64,000 bases of DNA from UBA7672 sp964529555 (GTDB lineage Bacteria; Pseudomonadota; Alphaproteobacteria; Caulobacterales; Hyphomonadaceae). The notes under the pieces were generated by a model. It saw nothing but the letters and a program-made list of their open reading frames with translations, was not told the DNA's origin and ran no database searches. A program made the position numbers and the translations under genes. Below, in pieces: positions 21,620 to 31,520 of this stretch; position 1 is the stretch's first letter; each line of letters starts with the position of its first letter. The stretch is taken from NCBI GenBank assembly GCA_964529555.1, contig CAZGWV010000002.1:28955-92954 (forward strand). Direction: 5' to 3'.

Positions 21620-24189
21620 CCGTCTCGAATGCTGAGCCCTCCAACCGGACACCACAGATGATCAGCTTTGCACCCTATACCCACACGCCCAACCGCTTGG
21701 AGGACTATCTTCCCTGGGCGATGCTGGTCGCGCATGGCGTCGTCCTCAACAAGGATGGATCCTTCCAGGCGACGGCGCGGTTCCGGGGGCCGGACGTTCG
21801 TTCGTCGACGCCGGAAGAGCTGGTGTCGTTCACGGCGCGAACAAACAACGTGTTCCGCCGTCTCGGCCGCGGTTGGGCGGTCTATATTGAGGCGGATAGG
21901 CGGGAGATTTCAGATTATCCCGATGGCGCCTTCGACGATGACCTGTCGCGTCTGATCGACTCCGAACGCGCCGCGGAGTTCGAGCAGGCGGGCGCTCAGT
22001 TCGAGACGGTCCATCACCTGACCCTGCAATGGACGCCGGAACCGGATTCCAGCCGCAAGGCCTCGGCGTTCTTCTTCGAGGTGGATCAGAAGCGGAAAGC
22101 AGCCGGACCCAGGACCCCCGCCACAAGCGGCAAACACCGCAAACCTGGCAAAGACAAGGATGCACTCGACCGGCGCGTGGCCCGCGATGCGCTGGAAAGC
22201 TTCCAGCGCAGCATCGCCCACGCCTTCGGCATGTTCGAGGGCGTCGTGGCTGAGTTCCACCGTCTCGATGACGACGAGACGCTGACCTATCTCAAGCGCC
22301 AGATCTCTCCCAGGCAAACCGATGTGCGGGCGCCGGCGGGTCCGGCGTTTCTGGACGGCTATCTCTGCGATGCGCCGTTGATCGGCGGCGTGAAGCCGAT
22401 GCTCGGGGACAGGCATCTGCGCGTTCTGACCATCAAGGGCTTCCCGCCCTTCACACATCCCGGCGTGCTCGATGATCTCAACGCGGCCGCGATGACCTAT
22501 CGCTGGATGACCCGCTATCTCTGCCTCGGCAAGGACAGTGCGGAGCGCGAACTCGTCAAGTGGCGGCGTCTCTGGTTCGGCCAGCACAAATCGATGGGCG
22601 CACTGGTCAAAGAGATGCTGACCAGGGAAGCGGCGACATTCGCCAACCCGGACGCCATCGCCAAGACGGAAGAGGTCGAGGAAGCCCTGCAGGAGCTGGG
22701 CTCCGAACTGGTTGGCTTCGGCTTTCTGACCTCGACGCTGGTGGTGCTGGGAGAAACCGCCGAAGAAGCCGACGAGAAGCTTCGCGCGGCCGAGCGCATC
22801 ATCGCCTCGCCTGGCTTCGTCACGATCGCGGAGGGTCTCAACGCCGTCGAAGCGTGGCTCTCCAGCATCGCCGGCCATGCCTGGGCCAATGTCCGGCATC
22901 CCATGGTATCAACGCTGAACCTCTCACACGTCGCCCCTCTTTCGACATCGTGGGCAGGCGATGCCTGGAACAGGCATCTCGATGCGCCGTCGCTGGCCGT
23001 GGCGCGCACGGACGGCTCCACGCCGTTCCGGCTCGATCTTCACGTTGGCGATGTCGGTCACACCATGGTTGTCGGCCCGACCGGCGCCGGCAAGTCCGTC
23101 CTCCTCTCCTTCCTTGCTTTGCAGTGGAAGCGGTTTGCCGGCGCGCAGGTCTTCCTGTTCGACAAGGGCGGATCAGCCAGGGCCGCACTGCTCGGCATGG
23201 GCGGCACAGCCATCGACCTCGGGGGGACAAGCGTTGCTGCCTTCCAGCCGCTGGCGCGTATCGATACGCCGCAGGGACGCGCCGACGCCCTGAGCTGGGT
23301 GATGAACATCCTCGCTCAGGAAGGCCTCGCGGACACGCCCGACATCAAAGAGCCGGTCTGGTCAGCGTTGGGCAGCCTGCGGTCGGCGCCGAAGGAGCAG
23401 CGCCACCTCACCGGCCTACGACTGCTGGTTCAGAGCGCGGCCGTCCAGGCAGCGCTTCTTCCCTACACGCAGGACGGCGCCATGGGCGGCGTGTTCGACG
23501 GCGCCGAGGACCGGCTGAACCTGTCCGACGTGGTCCTGTTCGAGATGGAAGAGATCATGGCGCGGCCCAAGGCGGCCGCGCCTGCCCTCCTCCACCTGTT
23601 CGACCGTCTGGAAGAACGGTTCGACGGCCGCCCGACACTTCTTATACTGGACGAAGCCTGGCTGTTCCTGGATTCGCCGCTGTTCGCCGCCCGCATCCGA
23701 GAGTGGCTGAAGACGCTCCGCAAGAAGAACGTGGCAGTGGTGTTCGCTACCCAGTCACTGGCCGACATTGTCGACAGTCCGATCGCGCCGGCTCTGATCG
23801 AGTCCTGTCCGACGCGCATCTACCTGCCGAACGAGCGCGCGTTCGAACCGCAGCAGCGTGAGGCCTACGAACGGTTCGGGCTCAATGAGACCGAGATCGA
23901 ACTGATCGCCACGGCCCAGCGCAAGCGGCACTACTATTACGCCAGCCCGAAGGGCCGCCGGCTGTTCGAACTCTCGCTTGGCCCCGTCGCCCTCGCCTTC
24001 TGCACGGCATCCGATCCGACCGCGCGGGAGCTGATCGCCACGCTGGAGCGGCAATCCTCCAAAACACCTTTCTGGCGGCGCTTCCTTCGCGCCCGCCAGT
24101 TAGGCTGGGTGCTCGATGCGCTCGATGAACCCGAGGCAGCTCTCGCCGAACCTGTCATCCCGTCAAAATCTCTGGAGACCATTCGATGA
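21616..24189 (+). CDS. trbE: Conjugal transfer ATPase TrbE (VirB4 family)
   Basis: An 857-aa VirB4-type ATPase. The N-terminal CagE/TrbE/VirB region spans about residues 15-430. The C-terminal ATPase domain has Walker A VVGPTGAGKSVLL near 486 and Walker B LLILDEAWLFLDS near 675, followed by the KNVAVVFATQSLAD motif. The length is somewhat above the plasmid RP4 homologue. It is coupled by 4-bp overlaps to trbD and trbJ. Confidence 0.95.
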   Translation: MTVSNAEPSNRTPQMISFAPYTHTPNRLEDYLPWAMLVAHGVVLNKDGSFQATARFRGPDVRSSTPEELVSFTARTNNVFRRLGRGWAVYIEADRREISDYPDGAFDDDLSRLIDSERAAEFEQAGAQFETVHHLTLQWTPEPDSSRKASAFFFEVDQKRKAAGPRTPATSGKHRKPGKDKDALDRRVARDALESFQRSIAHAFGMFEGVVAEFHRLDDDETLTYLKRQISPRQTDVRAPAGPAFLDGYLCDAPLIGGVKPMLGDRHLRVLTIKGFPPFTHPGVLDDLNAAAMTYRWMTRYLCLGKDSAERELVKWRRLWFGQHKSMGALVKEMLTREAATFANPDAIAKTEEVEEALQELGSELVGFGFLTSTLVVLGETAEEADEKLRAAERIIASPGFVTIAEGLNAVEAWLSSIAGHAWANVRHPMVSTLNLSHVAPLSTSWAGDAWNRHLDAPSLAVARTDGSTPFRLDLHVGDVGHTMVVGPTGAGKSVLLSFLALQWKRFAGAQVFLFDKGGSARAALLGMGGTAIDLGGTSVAAFQPLARIDTPQGRADALSWVMNILAQEGLADTPDIKEPVWSALGSLRSAPKEQRHLTGLRLLVQSAAVQAALLPYTQDGAMGGVFDGAEDRLNLSDVVLFEMEEIMARPKAAAPALLHLFDRLEERFDGRPTLLILDEAWLFLDSPLFAARIREWLKTLRKKNVAVVFATQSLADIVDSPIAPALIESCPTRIYLPNERAFEPQQREAYERFGLNETEIELIATAQRKRHYYYASPKGRRLFELSLGPVALAFCTASDPTARELIATLERQSSKTPFWRRFLRARQLGWVLDALDEPEAALAEPVIPSKSLETIR

Positions 24190-24923
24190 AACGCCGCCTG
24201 CTCTCTCTTGCCCGCGCCCTGCTCGGCGCCGTGGCGCTGGCGCCGATCGTGGCGCAACCCGCGCAGGCGCAGCTGGTCGTCAACGATCCGGCCAACCTGA
24301 TCCAGAACACGCTCAATGCCGTCCGGTCGCTGGAGCAGATCAACAATCAGGTCCAGCAGATCACCAACCAGATCCGCCAGCTGGAGAACGACGCCCGCAA
24401 CCTCACCCGGCTCGGGAACACGTTCGCACCCGACATCATGGCCAGGCTCCGCGAGATGGATGCGCTGCTTAACGAGGCGCGCGGGCTGGCGCTTCGGGTT
24501 GGCGAGACCCGCGCGGCGCTGGACTCTCTCTATACGGGTGACTATCGGGGCACCGATGTGGCCGCGCGCGCCCAGGCCGCCTCCCGGCAAGTCGACGCCG
24601 CCCGCGCGGCGCTACAGACCTCCCTTATCCTGCAGGCGCAGGTGACCGAGCAGTTGCGGACCGACGAAACCACCCTGCAGGCGCTGGCCGATGCCAGCGC
24701 CAATGCGACTGGCGCCCTGTCGGCGCAGCAGGCCACCAACGAACTCCTCGCTTTCCAGTCCCAGCAGACAATGCGGCTTCAGGCCCTGCTGGTGGCGGAA
24801 TCGCGCGCCGAAGCGCTGGAACGCGCCCGCGAGATGGAAGCGCGGGCGCAGGCGCGCGCTCAACACGACCACTTCTTTGGCGGCGCGCAGCGGGCTCATC
24901 CTGACCAGCGGCCGTGGAACTAG
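24186..24923 (+). CDS. trbJ: Conjugal transfer protein TrbJ (VirB5-like)
   Basis: A 245-aa periplasmic protein with a signal peptide (LLGAVALAPIVAQPAQAQ) and long helices rich in Gln and Asn (LEQINNQVQQITNQIRQLEN), the usual TrbJ signature. VirB5-type proteins are minor pilus-tip components. It overlaps the trbE stop. No separate trbK (entry exclusion) gene fits in the 28 bp before trbL. Confidence 0.9.
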   Translation: MKRRLLSLARALLGAVALAPIVAQPAQAQLVVNDPANLIQNTLNAVRSLEQINNQVQQITNQIRQLENDARNLTRLGNTFAPDIMARLREMDALLNEARGLALRVGETRAALDSLYTGDYRGTDVAARAQAASRQVDAARAALQTSLILQAQVTEQLRTDETTLQALADASANATGALSAQQATNELLAFQSQQTMRLQALLVAESRAEALERAREMEARAQARAQHDHFFGGAQRAHPDQRPWN

Positions 24924-24951
24924 CAGACAGGTAGACCGCGAGGGGGCGGCC

Positions 24952-26277
24952 ATGAATGATTTCTCGGCGATCGACGGGTTCCTGAACACGTTCACGACCT
25001 ATATCGATTCAGGCTTCGGCCTGATCTCGGACGATGTGACGTCGCTCGCCGCCATCCTCATCGTCATAGATGTCACCCTTGCCGCCCTGTTCTGGGCCTG
25101 GGGACAGAATACCGACATCATCCAGAGTCTGGTGAAAAAGACCCTCTATGTCGGCGCGTTTGCGTTCATCATGGGCAATTTCGCCATGCTGGCGAACATC
25201 ATCTTCGACAGCTTTGCGACGCTGGGTCTCGACGCCTCAGCGGCCAGCTTCGCGCCGGCCGATCTGCTGAAGCCCGGCCTCGTCGCAGCTGAAGGCTTGT
25301 CCGCCTCCCAGCCAATCTTCGACCACATCGGAACCATCGCACCAGGGCCTTTCGAGTTCTTCGGCAATCTTGCCGAAGTCGTCCTCCTCTGCCTCGGCGG
25401 CATCATCGTCATCGCCGCATTCTTCGTCCTCTCGATCCAGCTCTTCGTGCTGATCGTCGAGTTCAAGCTGACGACGCTGGCCGGGTTCGTGCTCGTGCCG
25501 TTCGCCTTCTGGCGGCAGACAACATTCCTGGCCGAGCGCGTTCTCGGCAACGTCATTTCGTCCGGCATCAAGGTTCTGGTGATCGCTGTTGTTATCGGCA
25601 TCGGCTCGACCATGTTCGAAACCCTGCGCACCGCGCTCGATCCAGATGACATGACCATCGAACAAGCGTTCGCGGTCGTGCTCGGCGCCCTCACGCTGAT
25701 GGGCCTTGCGATCTTCTGCCCGCGCATCGCAGCCGGCCTCGTCTCCGGGGCGCCCCAGCTCTCGGCTGGCGCGGCGGCCGGAACTACGCTCGGCGTGGGC
25801 GCGGCTGGCGTCGGCGCCGTCATGGCGGGCCGCGCTGCGGCAGGCGCTGCTGTCGGCGCCGGTCGGGCGGCTGCCAATGGAACCGCATCCACAACGGGCG
25901 GTCTGCGCGCCGCGACTGCGCTTGGCTCCCTACGTACAGGGCTCAACGGTCCCCTCGCCGCGCCGCTCAACGCCGCAGTCGGCCTCGGTGCATCGGCGGT
26001 CGGCGGCCTTCGTCAGGGCGCTGGCCGCGTCGCGGACCATTTTCGAGCACGCGGAACCGCAGGCCAGCGTACTGTCGCTGGCGCGGCCGGAGTCATCACA
26101 CCCGCGCCCGCAGCAGCTTCCGCCTCATCGGCGACGACATCCGGTCCACCGGCGTGGACCAAGCGCTTCCGTCGACAGCAAGCAATGCACCAAGGCGTCA
26201 CAGTCGCCGTGCACACGATGAATGCAGGCGACGGCGGCGGCGCTTCCGAAGGCCCCAATCTCAAGCAGAGGGAATAG
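24952..26277 (+). CDS. trbL: Conjugal transfer protein TrbL (VirB6-like)
   Basis: A 441-aa polytopic membrane protein. At least five membrane helices lie between residues 30 and 270 (for example AAILIVIDVTLAALFWAWG, VVLLCLGGIIVIAAFFVLSI, ALTLMGLAIFCPRIAAGLVS). The C-terminal 170 residues are Ala/Gly-rich and low complexity, as in other TrbL proteins. I chose ATG 24952, preceded by GAGGGGG; an open frame runs back to 24691 but overlaps trbJ. It forms part of the inner-membrane channel. Confidence 0.92.
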   Translation: MNDFSAIDGFLNTFTTYIDSGFGLISDDVTSLAAILIVIDVTLAALFWAWGQNTDIIQSLVKKTLYVGAFAFIMGNFAMLANIIFDSFATLGLDASAASFAPADLLKPGLVAAEGLSASQPIFDHIGTIAPGPFEFFGNLAEVVLLCLGGIIVIAAFFVLSIQLFVLIVEFKLTTLAGFVLVPFAFWRQTTFLAERVLGNVISSGIKVLVIAVVIGIGSTMFETLRTALDPDDMTIEQAFAVVLGALTLMGLAIFCPRIAAGLVSGAPQLSAGAAAGTTLGVGAAGVGAVMAGRAAAGAAVGAGRAAANGTASTTGGLRAATALGSLRTGLNGPLAAPLNAAVGLGASAVGGLRQGAGRVADHFRARGTAGQRTVAGAAGVITPAPAAASASSATTSGPPAWTKRFRRQQAMHQGVTVAVHTMNAGDGGGASEGPNLKQRE

Positions 26278-26280
26278 ATC

Positions 26281-26967
26281 ATGTTCACCCGCGCGCGTTC
26301 TTCGCGCCTCCAGAAGACGCCGGAACCGGAGACGCCTTACCGGCAGGCCCAGCAATTGTGGGACAACCGCATGGGCTCGTCCCTCGCGCACGCCCGCACC
26401 TGGCGCATGGCGGCGTTCTGCAGTCTCGGCCTTGCCGCCGCCATGTCAGCCGGCGTCGTCGCCCTCGCTATGCGGCCTGCCGCCGTGCCGTTCGTAATCG
26501 AAGCCAGCGAGAATGGCGAGACAAGACTGGTCGGTCCCGCCACCGGATCTTACGAACCCAGCGATATCCAGCTTCAATGGCACCTCGCGCGGTTCATCGA
26601 GATGATCCGGGGTCTCTCGTCCGATCCGATTGTGGTCCGGCAGAACTGGCTTCGCGCCTATGACTGGGCGACGCAAGGCGGCGCCCAGATCCTGAACGCG
26701 ATGGCGAAGGATGACGATCCCTTCGGCAAGGTCGGCAAGACCACGGTTGCGGTCGAGGTTCTCTCGGTCGTGCGCGCGAGCACAGGCAGCTTCAATCTGC
26801 GCTGGCGCGAGTCCACCTACAACAATGGCGTCCTGGTCAAGGTCGACCGCTACAGCGGCGTCGCCTCCGTCGTCATCGAGCCATCCTCGTCACCCGAGCG
26901 ATTGAGCAAGAACCCGCTCGGCCTCTACGTCCACTCACTCACCTGGTCCAGGGATCTCCAACAATGA
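26281..26967 (+). CDS. trbF: Conjugal transfer protein TrbF (VirB8-like)
   Basis: A 228-aa bitopic protein. After a short cytoplasmic part (ETPYRQAQQLWDNRMGSSLA, the TrbF hallmark) comes one membrane helix at about 42-65, then a periplasmic NTF2-like domain ending YVHSLTWSRDLQQ. VirB8 proteins connect the channel to its energy source. The stop overlaps the trbG start. Confidence 0.93.
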   Translation: MFTRARSSRLQKTPEPETPYRQAQQLWDNRMGSSLAHARTWRMAAFCSLGLAAAMSAGVVALAMRPAAVPFVIEASENGETRLVGPATGSYEPSDIQLQWHLARFIEMIRGLSSDPIVVRQNWLRAYDWATQGGAQILNAMAKDDDPFGKVGKTTVAVEVLSVVRASTGSFNLRWRESTYNNGVLVKVDRYSGVASVVIEPSSSPERLSKNPLGLYVHSLTWSRDLQQ

Positions 26968-27785
26968 AACGCTCCATTCTTCTCGCTGCCGGTCTGACAG
27001 CGCTCGGCCTCGCCTCGCCTGCCGTCGCGCAGACGAAATCGCCTCCGGTCGCTCAAGCCAATCAGGCGGCGATGCGCGGACCTGCCGACGCAGCGCTGGT
27101 CGGCGCGCTGCACGAGTTCGCCTATGAGCGCGGCGCGCTCTACGCGATCCAGGCCTCGCCCCAGCGCATCACCGACATTGCGCTGGAGCCGGGCGAGGCG
27201 TTGCTCTCGGTCTCGGCCGGCGACACGACACGCTGGATCGTGAGCGACGCCCGTTCCGGTTCGGGCCCCGCCACGCAGGCGCATGTTCTCGTGAAGCCGA
27301 ACGCCGCGAACCTCTCGACCAATCTCATCGTCATGACCGACAGGCGAATCTACCACCTAGACCTCAAGAGTGTTTCGGGCATCGCCATGGCGGCTGTGTC
27401 CTGGCGCTATCCCGCGGACATGATGCTGGCGAGCAATCCTCCGCCGCCTCCCGCGCCGCCGGCGCCTCCACCGTTCACGCCGGAGCAGCTCAACCTTCGT
27501 TACCGGATCGACGGCGACAAGCCGGACTGGCGGCCGCTGGCGGCGTTCGATGACGGCCAGCAGGTGTTCATCGAAATGCCGGAGAAGATTCGGACGATGG
27601 AGGCGCCGCCTCTGTTCGTGATCGGGGACGAAGGTGCCGAGCTGGTGAACTACCGCGTCCAGGGCAAGTATTACGTCGTCGACCGGCTGTTCAACAAAGC
27701 CGAGCTGCGCCTTGGCTCAGGCTGGGGCCAGAAGAAGGTCCAGATCTACCGGCAGACCCCGATCTCGGGAGGCGCGCGTGGCTGA
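26964..27785 (+). CDS. trbG: Conjugal transfer protein TrbG (VirB9-like)
   Basis: A 273-aa periplasmic/outer-membrane core protein. It has a signal peptide (LLAAGLTALGLASPAVAQ), an N-terminal beta domain with ITDIALEPGEALLSVSAGDT, a Pro-rich linker (PPPPPAPPAPPPFTP) and the C-terminal VirB9 beta sandwich. The GxALxxVxxGDTxRW pattern is characteristic. It overlaps the trbI GTG by 8 bp. Confidence 0.93.
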   Translation: MKRSILLAAGLTALGLASPAVAQTKSPPVAQANQAAMRGPADAALVGALHEFAYERGALYAIQASPQRITDIALEPGEALLSVSAGDTTRWIVSDARSGSGPATQAHVLVKPNAANLSTNLIVMTDRRIYHLDLKSVSGIAMAAVSWRYPADMMLASNPPPPPAPPAPPPFTPEQLNLRYRIDGDKPDWRPLAAFDDGQQVFIEMPEKIRTMEAPPLFVIGDEGAELVNYRVQGKYYVVDRLFNKAELRLGSGWGQKKVQIYRQTPISGGARG

Positions 27786-29022
27786 CGGTACGCCTCCCCG
27801 CACCGACGCTGGCGCTGATGAGCCGCCGCGTTCACAGCCTGACGGCGAGCCGCCGCCCCTTGACGCGATCCGCGTTAAAGGCCCAGGAGCCAAAGGCCTC
27901 AACAAGCCGGCAATCCTTGGCGCTGCGGGCGGCGGCGTCGCGCTGGTGCTCGTGCTGGCGTCGGGGGCATTCTCCTCCGATCCGTCTCGCAAGCCCGCTG
28001 ACACCAAGCCGATGATGTCCGACCCGGTGAGGCCGGAGGTGGCGCAGGGCGCCGTGCGCAACCTGCCTGCTGACTACACTCAAGCCGCTGCCCGACAGGC
28101 CGCGCTCCAACCGGCGCAGCCTCCCCAGCTTGGCCCGCCCCTGCCCGGCGATGTCGCGGCATTTGCGCCTCCGAACACCGACCTGCGTGGCTATGCGCCG
28201 TATCAAGACGACTGGGGCGCGCCGCAACCCTACCCGCCGCAATCGTATGGCGCCGTTGACTCAGTCGACGCGGCGCTGGCGGAAGCTCAACAGGCTGAGC
28301 GTTCCGCTCTCTTCTTTGCCTTGCGCGAGGAACCGTCACGCGCCGCTGCGCCGCTGGCGCAGCAGGTGGCGGCACAACCGCCGCCCGCCTCTCCCCTCAC
28401 GGTCATGGCGCCACAGGCGCCAGACAGGCAGGTCGCCAGCCGACCGGCTGATCGCGCGCTTTTCCCCGGCACGGTAATACCGGCCAGCCTGGTGACAGAG
28501 CTGAACTCGGAATCTCCCGGCCCGGTGATCGCCCAGGTGACGCAGTCCATCTACGACAGCGCCACCGGCCGTACCTTGCTGATCCCGCAGGGCGCTCGCC
28601 TGATTGGCGAGTACAAATCGTCGATCCGCTATGGCCAGAGCCGCGTCGCCATTGTGTGGTCGCGGCTCATCATGCCGAACGGAGATGAGACTGTTCTCGA
28701 TGAAGCGGCAGTCGATCCATCCGGCGCCGCAGGCGTTACCGGCCAGGTCGATAACCACTGGGGAGATGTGTTTGGTGCGGCCTTCCTCGGGACGCTGATC
28801 AATGTCGGGGTCGCGACAACGGAAGAGCCACAGCTCACTTATGGGGGTATTGGCGTCGTTACACGCGATCCTGTCGATGCAGCGATCAACGATGGCGTCC
28901 AGCGCGGGGCGAGCATTGTCACCAACCGGGTGGTCGATCGAAGCCTCGCCATTCCGCCGACGATACGTGTTGAAGCAGGCAAGAGAATTACGGTGATCGT
29001 CTCGAGGCGGACGGCCTTGTAG
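27778..29022 (+). CDS. trbI: Conjugal transfer protein TrbI (VirB10-like)
   Basis: A 414-aa envelope-spanning core protein. A cytoplasmic Pro-rich head, one membrane helix (ILGAAGGGVALVLVLASGAF) and a Pro/Gln-rich periplasmic linker lead to the C-terminal TrbI/VirB10 beta barrel with FPGTVIPASLVTELNSESPG and GRTLLIPQGARLIGEYKSS. GTG 27778 is preceded by GGGAGG. It is the last gene of the trb series, and no relaxase follows within the window. Confidence 0.94.
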   Translation: MADGTPPRTDAGADEPPRSQPDGEPPPLDAIRVKGPGAKGLNKPAILGAAGGGVALVLVLASGAFSSDPSRKPADTKPMMSDPVRPEVAQGAVRNLPADYTQAAARQAALQPAQPPQLGPPLPGDVAAFAPPNTDLRGYAPYQDDWGAPQPYPPQSYGAVDSVDAALAEAQQAERSALFFALREEPSRAAAPLAQQVAAQPPPASPLTVMAPQAPDRQVASRPADRALFPGTVIPASLVTELNSESPGPVIAQVTQSIYDSATGRTLLIPQGARLIGEYKSSIRYGQSRVAIVWSRLIMPNGDETVLDEAAVDPSGAAGVTGQVDNHWGDVFGAAFLGTLINVGVATTEEPQLTYGGIGVVTRDPVDAAINDGVQRGASIVTNRVVDRSLAIPPTIRVEAGKRITVIVSRRTAL

Positions 29023-29318
29023 CGAGCGAAGACGCGACCGGAGATCCTTTGTCCCTGACCAAAAGCGGCATCTTCATGCGGTAAGGTCCACCTATCTCGC
29101 GCGGAGCACAACTGTGGTGCGAAAGCGTCCTGGTAGCACTTCGGACGACACGCGTGCGTTGAAACGTGGCGACTGCTTTCCTCACGTCATGCGGGTCAAG
29201 TTCGAACATAGTAGCCTGCCGGTTGTCTCGTCCGCATAGGGCGGGTACATCAGTATCTCAGAAATGAGCGGCGTTCCTATCGAGCCAGGCGCCGCGCTGA
29301 CCGAAGATCAGAAATTGC
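29023..29318. other. Gap between the conjugation and type I secretion blocks
   Basis: Nearly 300 bp without a convincing reading frame. It marks the junction of two unrelated modules. I see no terminator with a T-run, tRNA or clear promoter. Confidence 0.3.
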
Positions 29319-31520
29319 GTGTGCGGCAAGTTCGCGCATGAATTCCTGGGTTGTTCGAAAACGAGGCCGAGGTTGGGGGAAACAGCTGAAGAGCGACATC
29401 TGGCTGGCACGGCGGATCCAGGACTGATCTGCCTCAGCCTCTTGTTGGGCCATCACCAGATCGCCGCCGACCCTGTGCAGATGCGGCATGACCTGGGAAC
29501 CAACGGCCCGGCGACGCTCGACGACATGGTCCGGCTGGCGAAGCGCCTTGGCGCAAAGTCGCGCCTGGGCAAGCTGGCTTTTGACAAGATCGCGCATGCG
29601 CCCGCCCCATTCATTTGCCAGACGCTCGACGGCGACTTCCTCATCGTTGCTGCGGTGCAGGAAGGCCGCGCGCTTGTGCAGGGGCCGCTGACCGCGCCGA
29701 AAGTTGTGACGCTGGAGGATCTGGACCGGATCTGGTCGGGTAACGTGCTCTACGTGACGACCCGTGCAGGCGGCAGCGCCAGTTCCGGCAAATTCGACGT
29801 TTCCTGGTTCGTGCCAGCACTTTGGCGCTACCGGCACCTCCTGCGAGACGTCTTGCTGGCATCGCTCGTCCTGCAGCTCTTCGCGCTTGCAACGCCTATC
29901 TTCTTTCAGGTCGTGATCGACAAGGTTCTCGTTCACAACGGCCTCACGACGCTGGACATGCTTGCCCTTGGAATGGCGGCGGCATTGCTGTTCGAAGCCG
30001 GTCTGGCGGGGACGCGAGCATGGCTGTTTACGCATACGACCAGCCGTGTCGATGTGGAGCTGGGCGCGAAGCTCTATCGTCATGTCCTGTCGCTTCCCCT
30101 CGCCTATTTCGAGAGCCGGCGTGTTGGCGACACGGTTGCGCGTGTCCGCGAACTCGAAACCATACGCGAATTCCTGACGTCATCGGCGGTCACGCTGGTC
30201 ATCGACCTGTTCTTCACCATCATCTTCCTCGTGGTCATGGCGTTCTATTCGCTATGGCTGCTGATCGTCGTGCTGGTATCGCTTGTCGCCTATGTGCTGA
30301 TCAGCGTCGTGCTCACGCCCCTTCTGCACCAGCGCATCGAGGAGCGGTTCAGACGCGGCGCCGAAACCCAGGCCTTCCTGGTCGAGAGCGTAACAGGCGT
30401 CGGCACCCTGAAATCCGCTGCCGTCGAGCCGCAGATGCAACGCCGCTGGGAAACTCTTCTCGCAGGCTATGTGCGTAGCGGTTTCCGGGCTGCCTTTGTC
30501 GGCATCTGGGGCGGGCAAGCCATTCAGCTGGTCAACAAAATTTGCATGCTGCTGATCCTTTTCTTCGGTGCGCGGCTGGCCATCGAAGGGCAGATGACCG
30601 TTGGCGAACTGGTCGCCTTCAACATGTTTGCCGGGCGTGTCGCAGAGCCTGTCCTCCGCCTGGCCCAGCTCTGGCAACAGTTCCAGGAAGCGCGGGTCGG
30701 CGTCGCGAGGCTAGGCGATATTCTCAATGCACCCAGCGAGCGCACGCATTCGCCTTCGCGTTCCGCCCTGCCGCCGATCGTCGGAAGCGTCGCGTTTGAC
30801 CAGGTCAGCTTCCGCTATCGTCCGGATGGGCCGGAAGTCCTTCGCAGTGTTTCACTGCGCGTGGAGCCTGGTGAAATGCTCGGTATTGTCGGCCCTTCCG
30901 GCTCCGGCAAGTCAACGCTCACGAAACTCGTACAGCGCCTTTACACACCCGAGCGCGGCCGCGTGCTGGTTGATGGAGTCGATCTGGCGCTGGTGGATCC
31001 AGCCTGGCTGCGCCGCCAGATTGGCGTGGTGCTGCAGGAGAACGTGCTGTTCAACCGCACAGTTCGCGAGAACATCGCACTGGCCGACCCGGGCGCACCC
31101 ATGGAAGAAATCGTCGCCGCCGCCAAGCTTGCAGGCGCACACGAGTTCATTCTCGAGCTGCCGGAAGGCTACGACACCGAGATCGAGGAGCGTGGCGCTA
31201 ATCTCTCGGGCGGTCAGCGGCAACGCATCGCGATCGCACGCGCGCTGGTGACCGATCCACGAATTATCATTTTCGACGAGGCAACCAGCGCGCTCGACGC
31301 CGAAAGCGAGTCCGTGATTCAGCGCAACCTCGCCGACATTGCCAAAGGCCGTACTGTACTGATCATCGCCCACCGCCTCTCCGCCATCCGGCAATGTTCG
31401 CGCATCGTTACGGTCGAAGCAGGCGAGATCACTGAACAGGGCGACCACCAGTCCCTGCTGGCTAGCAATGGCCGCTATGCAGGCCTGTGGCGCATGCAGA
31501 CGGGCGGTGGCCATGGCTGA
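29319..31520 (+). CDS. Type I secretion ABC transporter (HlyB-like, peptidase-like domain without active Cys)
   Basis: A 733-aa inner-membrane exporter. Residues about 30-150 match the C39-peptidase-like domain of HlyB: GLICLSLLLGHHQIAADPVQ then MRHDLG, with DPG where an active peptidase has DCG. It therefore binds RTX substrates without cleaving them. Six membrane helices fill about 165-430. The ATPase domain has Walker A VGPSGSGKST near 525, signature LSGGQRQR near 628 and Walker B IIIFDEATSALD near 648. The first 30 codons lack family similarity and the true start may be later (TTG 29373 is one option). It is followed by the membrane fusion protein (ATGGCTGA overlap) and should export the RTX proteins encoded downstream. 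Confidence 0.93.
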   Translation: MCGKFAHEFLGCSKTRPRLGETAEERHLAGTADPGLICLSLLLGHHQIAADPVQMRHDLGTNGPATLDDMVRLAKRLGAKSRLGKLAFDKIAHAPAPFICQTLDGDFLIVAAVQEGRALVQGPLTAPKVVTLEDLDRIWSGNVLYVTTRAGGSASSGKFDVSWFVPALWRYRHLLRDVLLASLVLQLFALATPIFFQVVIDKVLVHNGLTTLDMLALGMAAALLFEAGLAGTRAWLFTHTTSRVDVELGAKLYRHVLSLPLAYFESRRVGDTVARVRELETIREFLTSSAVTLVIDLFFTIIFLVVMAFYSLWLLIVVLVSLVAYVLISVVLTPLLHQRIEERFRRGAETQAFLVESVTGVGTLKSAAVEPQMQRRWETLLAGYVRSGFRAAFVGIWGGQAIQLVNKICMLLILFFGARLAIEGQMTVGELVAFNMFAGRVAEPVLRLAQLWQQFQEARVGVARLGDILNAPSERTHSPSRSALPPIVGSVAFDQVSFRYRPDGPEVLRSVSLRVEPGEMLGIVGPSGSGKSTLTKLVQRLYTPERGRVLVDGVDLALVDPAWLRRQIGVVLQENVLFNRTVRENIALADPGAPMEEIVAAAKLAGAHEFILELPEGYDTEIEERGANLSGGQRQRIAIARALVTDPRIIIFDEATSALDAESESVIQRNLADIAKGRTVLIIAHRLSAIRQCSRIVTVEAGEITEQGDHQSLLASNGRYAGLWRMQTGGGHG

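Noticed and set aside
22560..23861. 433-aa Arg-rich plus-strand frame.
   Set aside because: Out-of-frame shadow of trbE, which has all VirB4 motifs.
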